NCBI RefSeq assembly: GCF_900109755.1
Contig: NZ_FOAR01000026.1
Span: 1 to 64,000 of the forward strand
DNA: 64,000 nt
Source: Pseudomonas agarici
GTDB lineage: Bacteria > Pseudomonadota > Gammaproteobacteria > Pseudomonadales > Pseudomonadaceae
Direction of reading: 5' to 3'
Each line of letters begins with the position of its first letter. The first letter of the stretch is position 1. Made by a program: the position numbers and the translations under genes. Positions 36,023-43,171 of the stretch are shown piece by piece. Below the pieces are notes generated by a model. It was not told where the DNA came from. It saw nothing but the letters and a program-made list of their open reading frames with translations, and made no database searches.

Positions 36023-36289
36023 ATGAAGAAGTTGACTACCGTTGTTCTGTCCATGTGCCTGGCCGTTGGTGCCGCCAGTGTTTTTGCTGCTGACACTATG
36101 AGCCACGACAGCATGAGCAAAGACTCTATGTCCAAAGACGGCATGTCCAAGGATGCGATGAAGAAAGATGCAATGAAGAAAGATGGAATGTCCAAAGACG
36201 GTATGTCTAAAGACGGCATGTCCAAAGATGCGATGAAGAAAGATGAAATGTCCAAGGACGCCATGAAAAAAGGCGGAATGTCGCAGTAA
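36023..36289 (+). CDS. MXKDX-repeat small secreted protein
   Basis: The protein has 88 residues: a signal peptide (KKLTTVVLSMCLAVGAASVFA), then about 13 tandem pentapeptides of the form Met-x-Lys-Asp-x (MSKDG, MSKDA, MKKDA). This is the MXKDX repeat family, whose function is unknown. Alternating Met and Lys-Asp could bind metal ions or present methionines to oxidation. Its place directly after a cytochrome b/molybdoenzyme pair fits the latter idea if the enzyme repairs or uses methionine sulfoxide, but that is inference. GGAG lies just upstream of the ATG at 36023. Confidence 0.85.
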   Translation: MKKLTTVVLSMCLAVGAASVFAADTMSHDSMSKDSMSKDGMSKDAMKKDAMKKDGMSKDGMSKDGMSKDAMKKDEMSKDAMKKGGMSQ

Positions 36290-36741
36290 TTCCGATCACC
36301 GCGGTCCCTATGGGACCGAGCCTGAATTGATCACGTTGTAGAAGCTCTGAGCTGATCTGACAGTTACTGGATTTGCGGCCATGACTGTCAGGTCAGATTC
36401 ACTTGATCATTGTGGCTTGCCAGTTTTCTTTCCCTTCGTAAGCGTCTCGACCGGTCGAAGGAGAGCAAGACGACACAACCTTGACCGCGTATTCGTTGGT
36501 TGCCCAGGCAGCAAGCAGAATGCGTCCTTCGCCGTAAATTCCAGTCACCGCAACTGCGCTTCGCGGGTGCGCTGCAGCCCCAGCACGCACAGTGCCGCAC
36601 ACGCCTTCCTCGCCTTCAAGGCATCAGCCAAGCCCGCCCTGGGCGGCCTGCCGCAAGCTCGATTTCAAAGATCGGATTGCACCATCCAAATCTCGGGATC
36701 AGGGCCGCCTGCCGTTTTGAGCGAGGGCGTTCCAGCAGGCG
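36290..36741. other. 452-bp region of decayed coding sequence
   Basis: Short minus-strand frames (for example 36399-36602, AVTGIYGEGRILLAAWATNE and following) look like remnants, but no family was recognised. They may come from the gene whose 5' end survives at 36742-36846, or from a separate deletion product. Confidence 0.35.
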
Positions 36742-36846
36742 TCAGCACATAGCCTTCAGGGTCGCGGCAGACAGGCTACGACGCGCCAGTACCACGAAGA
36801 TTCGGAGATCCAGCCAGTCGATGTCTGTGCGTTTTTTATCAGCCAT
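36742..36846 (-). pseudogene. LysR-type regulator remnant, N-terminus only
   Basis: From ATG 36846 the minus strand reads MADKKRTDIDWLDLRIFVVL, then ARRSLSAATLKAMC and a stop. The start of a LysR helix-turn-helix (DLRIFVVLARRGSLSAAA-type) is clear. The recognition helix and effector domain are missing or out of frame. It sits divergent to the SDR gene, the usual place for the operon's own regulator, so the regulator of the next cluster has been lost. Confidence 0.65.
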
Positions 36847-36925
36847 TGATCGGAGATAGCTAATTTTCCAGCTCTCGATAGGGACGTACATTCTGGTCAA
36901 CGCGCAAACATAAAGGAGTTCAACA

Positions 36926-37636
36926 ATGTCAGAGATCAAGAAAGTAGCCATCATCACTGGCGCCTCGCAGAGCATGGGTGAGGGCATCGTGAATGGGTTT
37001 CGTGCTCGCGGTTACGGCGTCGTCGCCACGTCGCGCTCGATCCAGCCCTCGACCGATCCAGACCTGGTGACCGTCCGCGGCGACATCGGCGACCCGCAGA
37101 CAGGCGCACGTCTGGTCGCGGCAGCGCTCGACAGGTTCGGTCGCATTGACACACTGGTGAACAACGCCGGTATCTTCATCGGCAAGCCGTTCACCGAATA
37201 TACGGAAGAGGACTATCGGCTCAAGCTGAAGACCAATCTCGATGGCTTTTTCTTTACCACCCAGCATGTCATCCCCGTGATGCTTGAGCAGGGCAGCGGC
37301 CATGTCGTCCAGATCACGGCGTCGGCGGCGGAATTCGCCGTTTCGAGCTCCCCTGCCTTTATCGCCATGCTGACGAAGGGCGGAATGAACTCTGCCACCA
37401 AGAGTCTAGCGATCGAGTACGCCAAGCGCGGCATCCGCGTGAACGCCGTTGCTCCCGGAATCATTCGCACGCCCATGCACGATCCGCAGATCGTCGAACA
37501 ATTGGCCGCGTTCCACCCCATGAACAAGCTGGGCGAAGTCGAGGACATCGTTCGGGCTGTGCTCTATCTTGAGGACGCCACTTTCTCGACCGGTGAAATC
37601 CTCCACGTCGATGGCGGCCTTATCGCCGGTCGCTAA
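36926..37636 (+). CDS. SDR-family oxidoreductase lacking the catalytic tyrosine
   Basis: The protein has 236 residues with AAAGGAG before the ATG. Cofactor motif IITGASQSMGEGIVNGF, the NNAGIF strand end, and C-terminal NAVAPGIIRTPM with GEILHVDGGLIAGR are normal for classical SDRs. In the usual Tyr-x-x-x-Lys pair the Lys is present (FIAMLTKGGMNSATKSLA) but the Tyr position is Ala. The Ser region (ITASAAEFAVSS) is retained. A subgroup of SDRs with this change exists, with unclear chemistry. It is the first gene of a likely operon with the tautomerase, NTF2-like and condensation-domain genes, next to a dead LysR gene. Confidence 0.82.
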   Translation: MSEIKKVAIITGASQSMGEGIVNGFRARGYGVVATSRSIQPSTDPDLVTVRGDIGDPQTGARLVAAALDRFGRIDTLVNNAGIFIGKPFTEYTEEDYRLKLKTNLDGFFFTTQHVIPVMLEQGSGHVVQITASAAEFAVSSSPAFIAMLTKGGMNSATKSLAIEYAKRGIRVNAVAPGIIRTPMHDPQIVEQLAAFHPMNKLGEVEDIVRAVLYLEDATFSTGEILHVDGGLIAGR

Positions 37637-37693
37637 CCCAACCCTCAAGGGGAGAGCGCAATGGGTGCGCTCCCCACCTTCTAGGAGAGACAT

Positions 37694-37927
37694 ATGCCAA
37701 TCGTGAACATACTTGTGACCCGTGAGGGTGCGAAACGCACCACCAGCGAGCAAAAGGCCGCAGTCTACAAAGGGGTCGCCGACCTGCTCTTCGACGTCAT
37801 GGGCAAGCCGCGTGAGGAGACAACCGTTATCTTTCACGAACATGAGATAGACGACCTCGGAAAAGGCGGCCTGCCGCTGGCAGAGTATCTAAGCCGTCAC
37901 GCTGGGGATCGTCAGAAAGACTCCTGA
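37694..37927 (+). CDS. tautomerase-family protein (4-oxalocrotonate tautomerase type)
   Basis: The protein has 77 residues. After Met removal the N-terminal proline (PIVNILVTREG) is the catalytic base of the tautomerase superfamily. Length and the EETTVIFHEHE strand fit the 4-OT subgroup. It would isomerise an enol/keto acid, but the substrate is unknown. AGGAGAG lies just before the ATG. It lies 57 bases after the SDR gene. Confidence 0.82.
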   Translation: MPIVNILVTREGAKRTTSEQKAAVYKGVADLLFDVMGKPREETTVIFHEHEIDDLGKGGLPLAEYLSRHAGDRQKDS

Positions 37928-38090
37928 CGTGGGACGCAGAGCGTCTCGGGCAAGCGACACCGGCACGAGACGCCGAAATGACAACGCCCCGAAACATCGG
38001 TGAAGACCGGGTGGCCTCCTACAGGCCGCCCACGTCAGCCCGCGCGATCCGATGTCTCCACTACCGGCCCCATTCAGAGGAGTGTCTCAG

Positions 38091-38501
38091 ATGACAACCA
38101 CGCATGTAGACGCCTATTTCAAGGCGCTGAGCAACAAAGATAATCTGCAGATCCTTCCGCATCTTGCGGAAAACATCGTTCTTCTCGGTCCTATCTTTCC
38201 TGAACCCACCGAAGGGAAGGACGCGGTCGCAGAGGTCCTTTCCGGGTTTCTCGAGACCATCGACACCCTGGAGGTCAACCTGAGGTTTACATCGGATCGG
38301 GACGTGGCCGTCTTTTTCACTTTCACGTGCAATGGAATCACGGTCAAGGGGAACGAGCATCTGCACCTGGACGAACACGGTCTCATCGACCAGATCGAGG
38401 TCGCGTGGCGGCCACTTCCCAGCGCAGTGCTCGTCCAGGAGGTGTTCGCCAACAAGCTGGGCTTCGAGCCGATGCGCCTCGTCCCCGCGTCGGCCACTTA
38501 A
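38091..38501 (+). CDS. SnoaL/NTF2-like protein
   Basis: The protein has 136 residues from ATG 38091, with AGAGGAG upstream. The helix-strand pattern of NTF2-like folds is visible: VDAYFKALSNKDNLQILPHL, EGKDAVAEVLSGFLETID, and a HLHLDEHGLIDQIEVAWRP end. Such proteins are small cone-shaped isomerases, cyclases or binding proteins. Its operon context beside an SDR and a tautomerase suggests a role in the same small-molecule pathway. Confidence 0.75.
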   Translation: MTTTHVDAYFKALSNKDNLQILPHLAENIVLLGPIFPEPTEGKDAVAEVLSGFLETIDTLEVNLRFTSDRDVAVFFTFTCNGITVKGNEHLHLDEHGLIDQIEVAWRPLPSAVLVQEVFANKLGFEPMRLVPASAT

Positions 38502-38611
38502 TCCACCACTCTGCCGGGCGATCAGAGGGCCCTCAAGAAAGGGATTTTTTTCGCTAAGACTTCAAGTGCAGCCGATTGCGCCGAGAAAGGCGCAACTGAT
38601 GAGAGAGCTAT

Positions 38612-39859
38612 ATGCTTGAATCCGAGCTTGGAATCGCGGCAAAACTACGCCCTCTCGGGACTTTCGAAGAGTACTTCTGGCTTGTGGAGCGAAAAACGCC
38701 GCGCACAATAGTGGTCGTCGCCGCGCTGGAGGGCCCGACAACGATCGACGGGTGGCGAACGGCACTGAATGCACTTCAAGCGCATCATCCAATACTTTCG
38801 GCGCGCGTTCGAAAGTCCCCTGGTTTTCGCCCTTGCTTTGTCACGGCTCCTGGCGTCGATCTGCCGCTGGAAGTATTGCCATTCGGCTCCGCCCAATCAT
38901 TGCTCGACTACTGCGCGAAAGAACTCGAAACTGGTTTCGCCGAGAATGAGCTGCTTTTACGAGCTACCGTCCTGCACGAAAAGCATCGTTCCACGTTAGT
39001 GCTGGCTGCCGATCATGTGGCTTTCGATGGCAGATCGCTGGTCTACTTGATCCGCGACTTAATTAGCTCGCTCGCAGGAAAGGATCTGGGAAAGCAAAAG
39101 CCCTTTTTGCCTTCGCTAGACGAGTTGCTTGGCTTGCACGGTGCAGACATTTATTCAACGCCCTCACCAGCATACAGCGGGTTTTCCGAACCGATTGAAC
39201 ACCCTGTCACTCAATTGGCAGCTCAACATCAATTGGAGCAAATCTCGTTAGCGCCGCAGACCGTGGCCGCGATAACGGAACGCGCACGCCAAGAACAAAC
39301 GACCGTTCATGGTGCGCTGACTGCCGGGATTTTAATTGCAGGGCGAGCAAAATCCCAGCGTTGGGCCGAAACAGCGATTCGCTGTGTAAGCCCCATTGAC
39401 AACCGAAAAATGCTGGGCATCGGTGACATTCCGGGTGTTCTACTGACCCTCGCCCACACCGAACTCGAATCGGCAAAGCCATACGACTTTTGGGATCTGG
39501 CGCGACAGGTGAGAAGTGATGTTTCAGCGTTGGGAAACATTCAGGCCGCTGCCCGCAGCTTTGCGCCTTTGCGAGAAACGCTCAGCGCCGAAATGGCCCC
39601 CAGCCATATATCAGAAGCGGCTGACCGGCGTGCGCAGGCGTTGATGGTGACCAATTACGGGCGACTTGCGATACCGTCTGAGTATGGGCCGCTGCGCTTG
39701 TTGTTCATCCGCCCGATGATAACCAGTGGAGTTTCGCACACGCAGACCGTCTCGCTCGCAACACTCGATGGACTTCTCTGCATGACCAATGTCAGCGCCG
39801 AACCCATTTCCGATCTTCTAATAGGGGCAAGAGATCTCATCATTTCGCAGCTGCGCTGA
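38612..39859 (+). CDS. condensation-domain / acyltransferase-like protein
   Basis: This 415-residue protein has the fold signature of NRPS condensation and PapA-type acyltransferases. The active-site HxxxDG motif appears as ADHVAFDGRSLVYL (about residue 134). The second structural block is CVSPIDNRKMLGIGDIPGVL. No carrier protein, adenylation or ketosynthase gene is nearby, so it probably acts as a stand-alone acyl or alcohol transferase. It is the last gene of the SDR-tautomerase-NTF2 cluster, 110 bases downstream, with GAGAGAG before its ATG. Confidence 0.78.
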   Translation: MLESELGIAAKLRPLGTFEEYFWLVERKTPRTIVVVAALEGPTTIDGWRTALNALQAHHPILSARVRKSPGFRPCFVTAPGVDLPLEVLPFGSAQSLLDYCAKELETGFAENELLLRATVLHEKHRSTLVLAADHVAFDGRSLVYLIRDLISSLAGKDLGKQKPFLPSLDELLGLHGADIYSTPSPAYSGFSEPIEHPVTQLAAQHQLEQISLAPQTVAAITERARQEQTTVHGALTAGILIAGRAKSQRWAETAIRCVSPIDNRKMLGIGDIPGVLLTLAHTELESAKPYDFWDLARQVRSDVSALGNIQAAARSFAPLRETLSAEMAPSHISEAADRRAQALMVTNYGRLAIPSEYGPLRLLFIRPMITSGVSHTQTVSLATLDGLLCMTNVSAEPISDLLIGARDLIISQLR

Positions 39860-40406
39860 ATGCATCCGGAATGATGTGGCTCGGCAGCTTAAGTAACACC
39901 TCCTCTTAGCGCACGAAAAAGTCCGTTTATTGAGGGCAGCCTGAATCGCCCCGTACCATGCCGCACAAACACGGCGCTTGGCGATGCACAAAGCCGCCAG
40001 AATTTGCCAGACCCAAAAAGCCAAAAATCCGCAATTACGCGGGCTTCAGGGGTATTTTTGCCAATCGCTGCCGGTCTGCCGTTCTATGCGGGATGCGGGA
40101 TGCCGGATGCCGGATGCCGGATGCCGGATGCCGGATGCCGGATCATTCTCACTCTATTATCAATAACAAATAAAAATAGATATAAATCATTGAATTATAA
40201 AATTTATAAGCTCAGACACCTTGAAATATACCATTCCGATCATGGCTGATGCTTGCAGGCATTCCGATCACACACGCCTGTCGATTGGCAAGGCTCATGG
40301 TCATCTCTCAACGTGCGACTAACCCAAGCACACGTCGGGCTGGTAATTTGAGCGCAAATTCAGTTAGTGTCTTTGCCTCAGATTTTGTGAATAGCAGGGA
40401 GCTACC
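39860..40406. other. 547-bp intergenic region at the edge of the T6SS cargo island
   Basis: It holds the 7-bp tandem repeat (40091-40143), an AT-rich stretch to about 40250, and the leader of hcp. No gene was recognised. Confidence 0.4.
40091..40143. repeat. tandem array of a 7-bp unit, about 7.5 copies
   Basis: One GGATGCG is followed by six GGATGCC units and a partial GGAT. Because 7 is not a multiple of 3, all frames read through it as Met-Pro-Asp-Ala-Gly-Cys-Arg cycles, which creates spurious small frames. It lies directly before the AT-rich start of the T6SS island and is a likely slippage (copy-number variable) site. Confidence 0.9.
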
Positions 40407-40901
40407 ATGTCCTTTGATGCATTTATGAAGGTTGATGGCGTTGAGGGCGAGTCGCTTGACGATGGGCACAAAGGTTGGATCGAACTGCTTTCATACCACT
40501 ACGACGCCATGCAGTCCATCAGTCAAACAGCCCGCTCCAGTGGTGGTGCCTCCGCTGGAGGTGTTTCCCTCGGAGACTTCCAAATCAGCAAGTACATTGA
40601 CCGTGCGACTCCTAAGCTATTTGAGCTTTGCTGCGGAGGGTAGCATATCAAAACCGTGACCATTCGAGTCCATCGTGCCGGGACTGAAAAATTCAAGTAC
40701 TTGGACATCGTGCTGGAAGAGGTGCTGATCGCGTTGGTCAGCGGACAGGGCGCAGAACAGTCCGGCTTCCCTGTTGAAGTCGTAACCCTAAATTACGGAC
40801 GTATCAAATTCGAATACTCACAACAGCGTCGTGCCGATGGTGGAAGCGCAGGCATCGTTTCTGGTGGTTGGGACAGGACCGCTAACAAGCCATTTGCGTA
40901 A
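40407..40901 (+). pseudogene. hcp: orphan hcp (type VI secretion tube protein) with an in-frame amber codon
   Basis: Full-length Hcp sequence spans 164 codons in one frame. MSFDAFMKVDGVEGESLDD, HKGWIELLSYHYD, ATPKLFELCCGG, then TAG at 40641-40643, then HIKTVTIRVHRAGTEKFKY and the C-terminal SGGWDRTANKPFA. In other Hcp proteins the position of the stop is Lys or Glu (CC-x-G-K/E-HIK), so a single base change (for example AAG to TAG) explains it. No frameshift is present. The product would be cut at about 78 residues unless the amber is suppressed or read through. Hcp forms the hexameric tube and carries effectors; the next gene, 11 bases on, is the expected cargo. Confidence 0.88.
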
Positions 40902-40912
40902 GGAAACGCATT

Positions 40913-41758
40913 ATGTCTGATGATGGAAGTTTTCGCGTCATCCTCAATTTTGCTCAGATGGCTGCAATACTTACGCACGAGTCACTTACACCCGCTGAGA
41001 TTATGTCCAATCGTATATTTGGAAGCCTTCGGCTTGTCGGCGGGATTATCGAGCTCGCAGGTTCAAGTGTGCTGTGTGCGTTACCTGAGCCAACGATGAT
41101 TTCAAAAGTCGGGTGCGTTGCAATGGGGGTTCACGCTTCTGATCAACTTTCAGCTGCCTCTACGCAAATTGTGACAGGCCAGCAAACTGACTCATATGCA
41201 TTCAAAGCTGGAGCGACGGCGGCTGAGGCTTTAGGTGCCTCTCGAGCAACAGGCCAGGTTATTGGGTTAGCTACCGAGTTCGTAGTGCCTTTAACTACTG
41301 CATCTATGTACAACGCTTTTCGAGTTTCCTCGGTACGTGCTGGCAGGATGAGCATTACTACAAGCGAGAAGCCACTCCACGCACCAAACAACAGTATCGG
41401 CGGACATACTAAGAAGCTCCACTTCCAAAAAGATATTGCAGCACTGCAGTTGCGCTTAAAAAAGGTAAAATCAGCGAGTGTTATGTCTACATTCGAAAAA
41501 ATGGATATTGCGGAATGGGCAGTAAGCCAGTCACTGAAAGCAAATCGACTTAGAATCTTGATGCATTCTAAAACTCAATTTATTCGCAAGAGCAATCGGC
41601 TAATTTTGGATTTTGACGCGAAACAGGTTGTAGGATGGGGTATCCATCGCTCCGCCCAAAATACTCCAGTCAGCATGACAAAGTTGAGAGTTATCATAGA
41701 ATTCGAAGAATACAACTATATGCCAAGATATATCCTTACTGCCTTTCCGATACTTTGA
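40913..41758 (+). CDS. T6SS cargo effector with C-terminal RNase A-like (CdiA-CT type) domain
   Basis: The protein has 281 residues with AAGGAAACG before ATG 40913. Residues about 35-135 hold hydrophobic helices (LVGGIIELAGSSVLCALPEP, VIGLATEFVVPLTTASMY) of unknown role, perhaps delivery. The C-terminal 125 residues follow the bacterial RNase A-like toxin pattern: GGHTKKLH (His165), LQLRLKKVKSAS (Arg181), TFEKMDIAEWAVSQSLKANR, VVGWGIHR, and RYILTAFPIL at the end. In the known toxin of this family the end reads TAYP with Thr and Tyr in the active site; here Tyr is Phe. Being last in an hcp-effector-immunity order, it should kill rivals by RNA cleavage. Function is inferred from pattern, not tested. 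Confidence 0.75.
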   Translation: MSDDGSFRVILNFAQMAAILTHESLTPAEIMSNRIFGSLRLVGGIIELAGSSVLCALPEPTMISKVGCVAMGVHASDQLSAASTQIVTGQQTDSYAFKAGATAAEALGASRATGQVIGLATEFVVPLTTASMYNAFRVSSVRAGRMSITTSEKPLHAPNNSIGGHTKKLHFQKDIAALQLRLKKVKSASVMSTFEKMDIAEWAVSQSLKANRLRILMHSKTQFIRKSNRLILDFDAKQVVGWGIHRSAQNTPVSMTKLRVIIEFEEYNYMPRYILTAFPIL

Positions 41759-41768
41759 GGTTTTTGTA

Positions 41769-42140
41769 ATGCGTGGATATATGGAATTGATAGACCTCAT
41801 GAAGAGTCTGGGTGACGGAATACTCGACTATCTCCCTGAAGACCAAAGAACCGGACAGCTTACCGTCGAAGAAATAATCGACCAATGGATGGCGAAAAAG
41901 TCATATTTTTCCGCCCTTTCGCTAAGAAAGGATGTTACAAATTATATAAAGCTTCAACGGTCCGGAAATTTCGAAGTTGATGAGATATTGTCATGGTACG
42001 ACCTTTGTTTCATCCCTGAGAGATTCGGTGTTGAAGAGCATATTTTTCTTACTAGCATCCTCGGCTTGATTGATTTTCATATTGAGAAAAAGAGAAAAGC
42101 CTTCTTTGTTAAGTGTTTTGGCTGGTTAGGCTACAAATAA
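41769..42140 (+). CDS. putative immunity protein for the RNase A-like effector
   Basis: The protein has 123 residues. It starts ten bases after the effector stop, with TGAGG upstream of ATG 41769; an inner ATG at 41781 is also possible. It is acidic and helical (LPEDQRTGQLTVEEIIDQW, NFEVDEILSWYDLCFIPERF, FLTSILGLIDFHIEKKRKA). No signal peptide is seen, so it would act in the cytoplasm, as needed against an RNase. Family was not recognised with certainty. The role is inferred from position. Base composition is much more AT-rich than the core genes, matching the effector. Confidence 0.7.
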   Translation: MRGYMELIDLMKSLGDGILDYLPEDQRTGQLTVEEIIDQWMAKKSYFSALSLRKDVTNYIKLQRSGNFEVDEILSWYDLCFIPERFGVEEHIFLTSILGLIDFHIEKKRKAFFVKCFGWLGYK

Positions 42141-42219
42141 AGATTCTACGTGTACGAATGATACTAACGGCTACATAAACCATGAGAATGGGCAGGAAAG
42201 AGTATTTAATACTGGCAAC

Positions 42220-42504
42220 TCAGTTCCTGACTGACATCTCCAAGCTTAGCACTCTCGATACCATGCCGGCATTGCTAATGCCGATTATGGTATCGAGGCA
42301 CTTGTGCTGATGCCAACCATCCGCGCCATGAAAAACGCCATTAATGACACAGTAAAAGTCACTACCTATCCTTATTTTCACAACAAAATCAGATAGTTGC
42401 GAATACCCCCTACACTCTGAGATCAATCGCTGAAGAAATTCCACACCCGTGAAGGCCGCGTAGACGCGGACGCTAGCCGGATCACTAAAGTCTTCTTTGA
42501 GCAC
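42220..42504 (-). CDS. unrecognised 94-residue protein, duplicated module copy 1
   Basis: This minus-strand frame reads FTGVEFLQRLISECRGYSQL, SDFVVKIRIGSDFYCVINGV and FHGADGWHQHKCLDTIIG. A diverged copy of the same stretch lies at 42886-43055. Aligned residues such as GY-x-QLS-x-F-x-V and FYC-I/V-INGVFHG are kept, while the bases differ largely at silent positions, which argues that this strand is or was coding. It is antisense to the neighbouring immunity-like genes. No family was recognised. It could be an immunity protein, a toxin fragment or a regulatory protein. Confidence 0.5.
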   Translation of the reverse strand: MLKEDFSDPASVRVYAAFTGVEFLQRLISECRGYSQLSDFVVKIRIGSDFYCVINGVFHGADGWHQHKCLDTIIGISNAGMVSRVLSLEMSVRN

Positions 42505-42578
42505 CCTAAACTATCGAATTTCGGGCACGATCACCAAGAAAGTGCGATTAGGCGAGGCAAGAACTTATAAAAAATCGG

Positions 42579-42797
42579 TTGGAGAATGATATTCATAGGA
42601 TAGTGAGTATTAAAAATCATATGACTTCGGAGGGTTTAGAATATGTACACCCTCCGTTTGGGCAAGAAACATCCTTCATTGAAGATTATTTCGAAGGAGA
42701 CTTGTATGCATTTCTAACGAATGTTTTAAGCTTGCTTGATAACGAGTACAAAGCCCGCTCACGAAATTTCTTATCAGGATTTACAGGGCGTGGCTGA
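42579..42797 (+). pseudogene. orphan immunity-like fragment
   Basis: A frame of 72 residues from a TTG start (ribosome site unclear). Its C-terminal part, YFEGDLYAFLTNVLSLLDNE then YKARSRNFLSGFTG, resembles the end of the immunity protein 440 bases upstream (FGVEEHIFLTSILGLIDFHI then EKKRKAFFVKCFG). The N-terminal half of the family is missing. It looks like the remains of a second immunity gene whose toxin has gone, as occurs when toxin modules are exchanged. Confidence 0.45.
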
Positions 42798-42885
42798 AAG
42801 CTTTATGTCATCCACAACCAAAGTTTTTCCGAGTTGGTAGCAATCTAAACAGTAGAAGCGAGTCGCCTCATAATCATGATATATT

Positions 42886-43055
42886 AGCACTCTCGATATC
42901 ATGCTGACATTACTAAGCCGTACATTGTAGGCATTCTCTACTAATGCCTACAATGTACGCCATGAAAAACGCCATTGATGATGCAGTAAAATTCACCATC
43001 TATTCTCATGTTCACAATAAAATTAGATAGTTGAGGATACCCTCTACTCCCACTC
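42886..43055 (-). pseudogene. decayed second copy of the duplicated unknown module
   Basis: The minus strand reads RGYPQLSNFIVNMRIDGEFY, CIINGVFHGVH, then stops. It aligns residue by residue with 42245-42415. Premature stops on both sides show it is dead. The remaining DNA up to the insertion sequence (43056-43171) is AT-rich with nothing recognised. Confidence 0.55.
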
Positions 43056-43171
43056 GATTATAAATTTCGATAAAAATTATATATAAATCAGCATGTTATT
43101 TTCACGAAAATTCAAGATACCATGAAAAATACCATGCTCGATTCTGCGAACCGCAGGCCGACCGTGAATTA

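Noticed and set aside
40091..40143. Possible CRISPR array or coding repeat (Met-Pro-Asp-Ala-Gly-Cys)
   Set aside because: The unit is only 7 bp with no spacers, and the frames have no ribosome site or conserved end.
43040..43056. GAGTGGGAGT (minus strand) resembling the guaA 3' end as a distal attachment site
   Set aside because: The match is only about 10 bases and lies within the duplicated coding module, so it is most likely coincidental.
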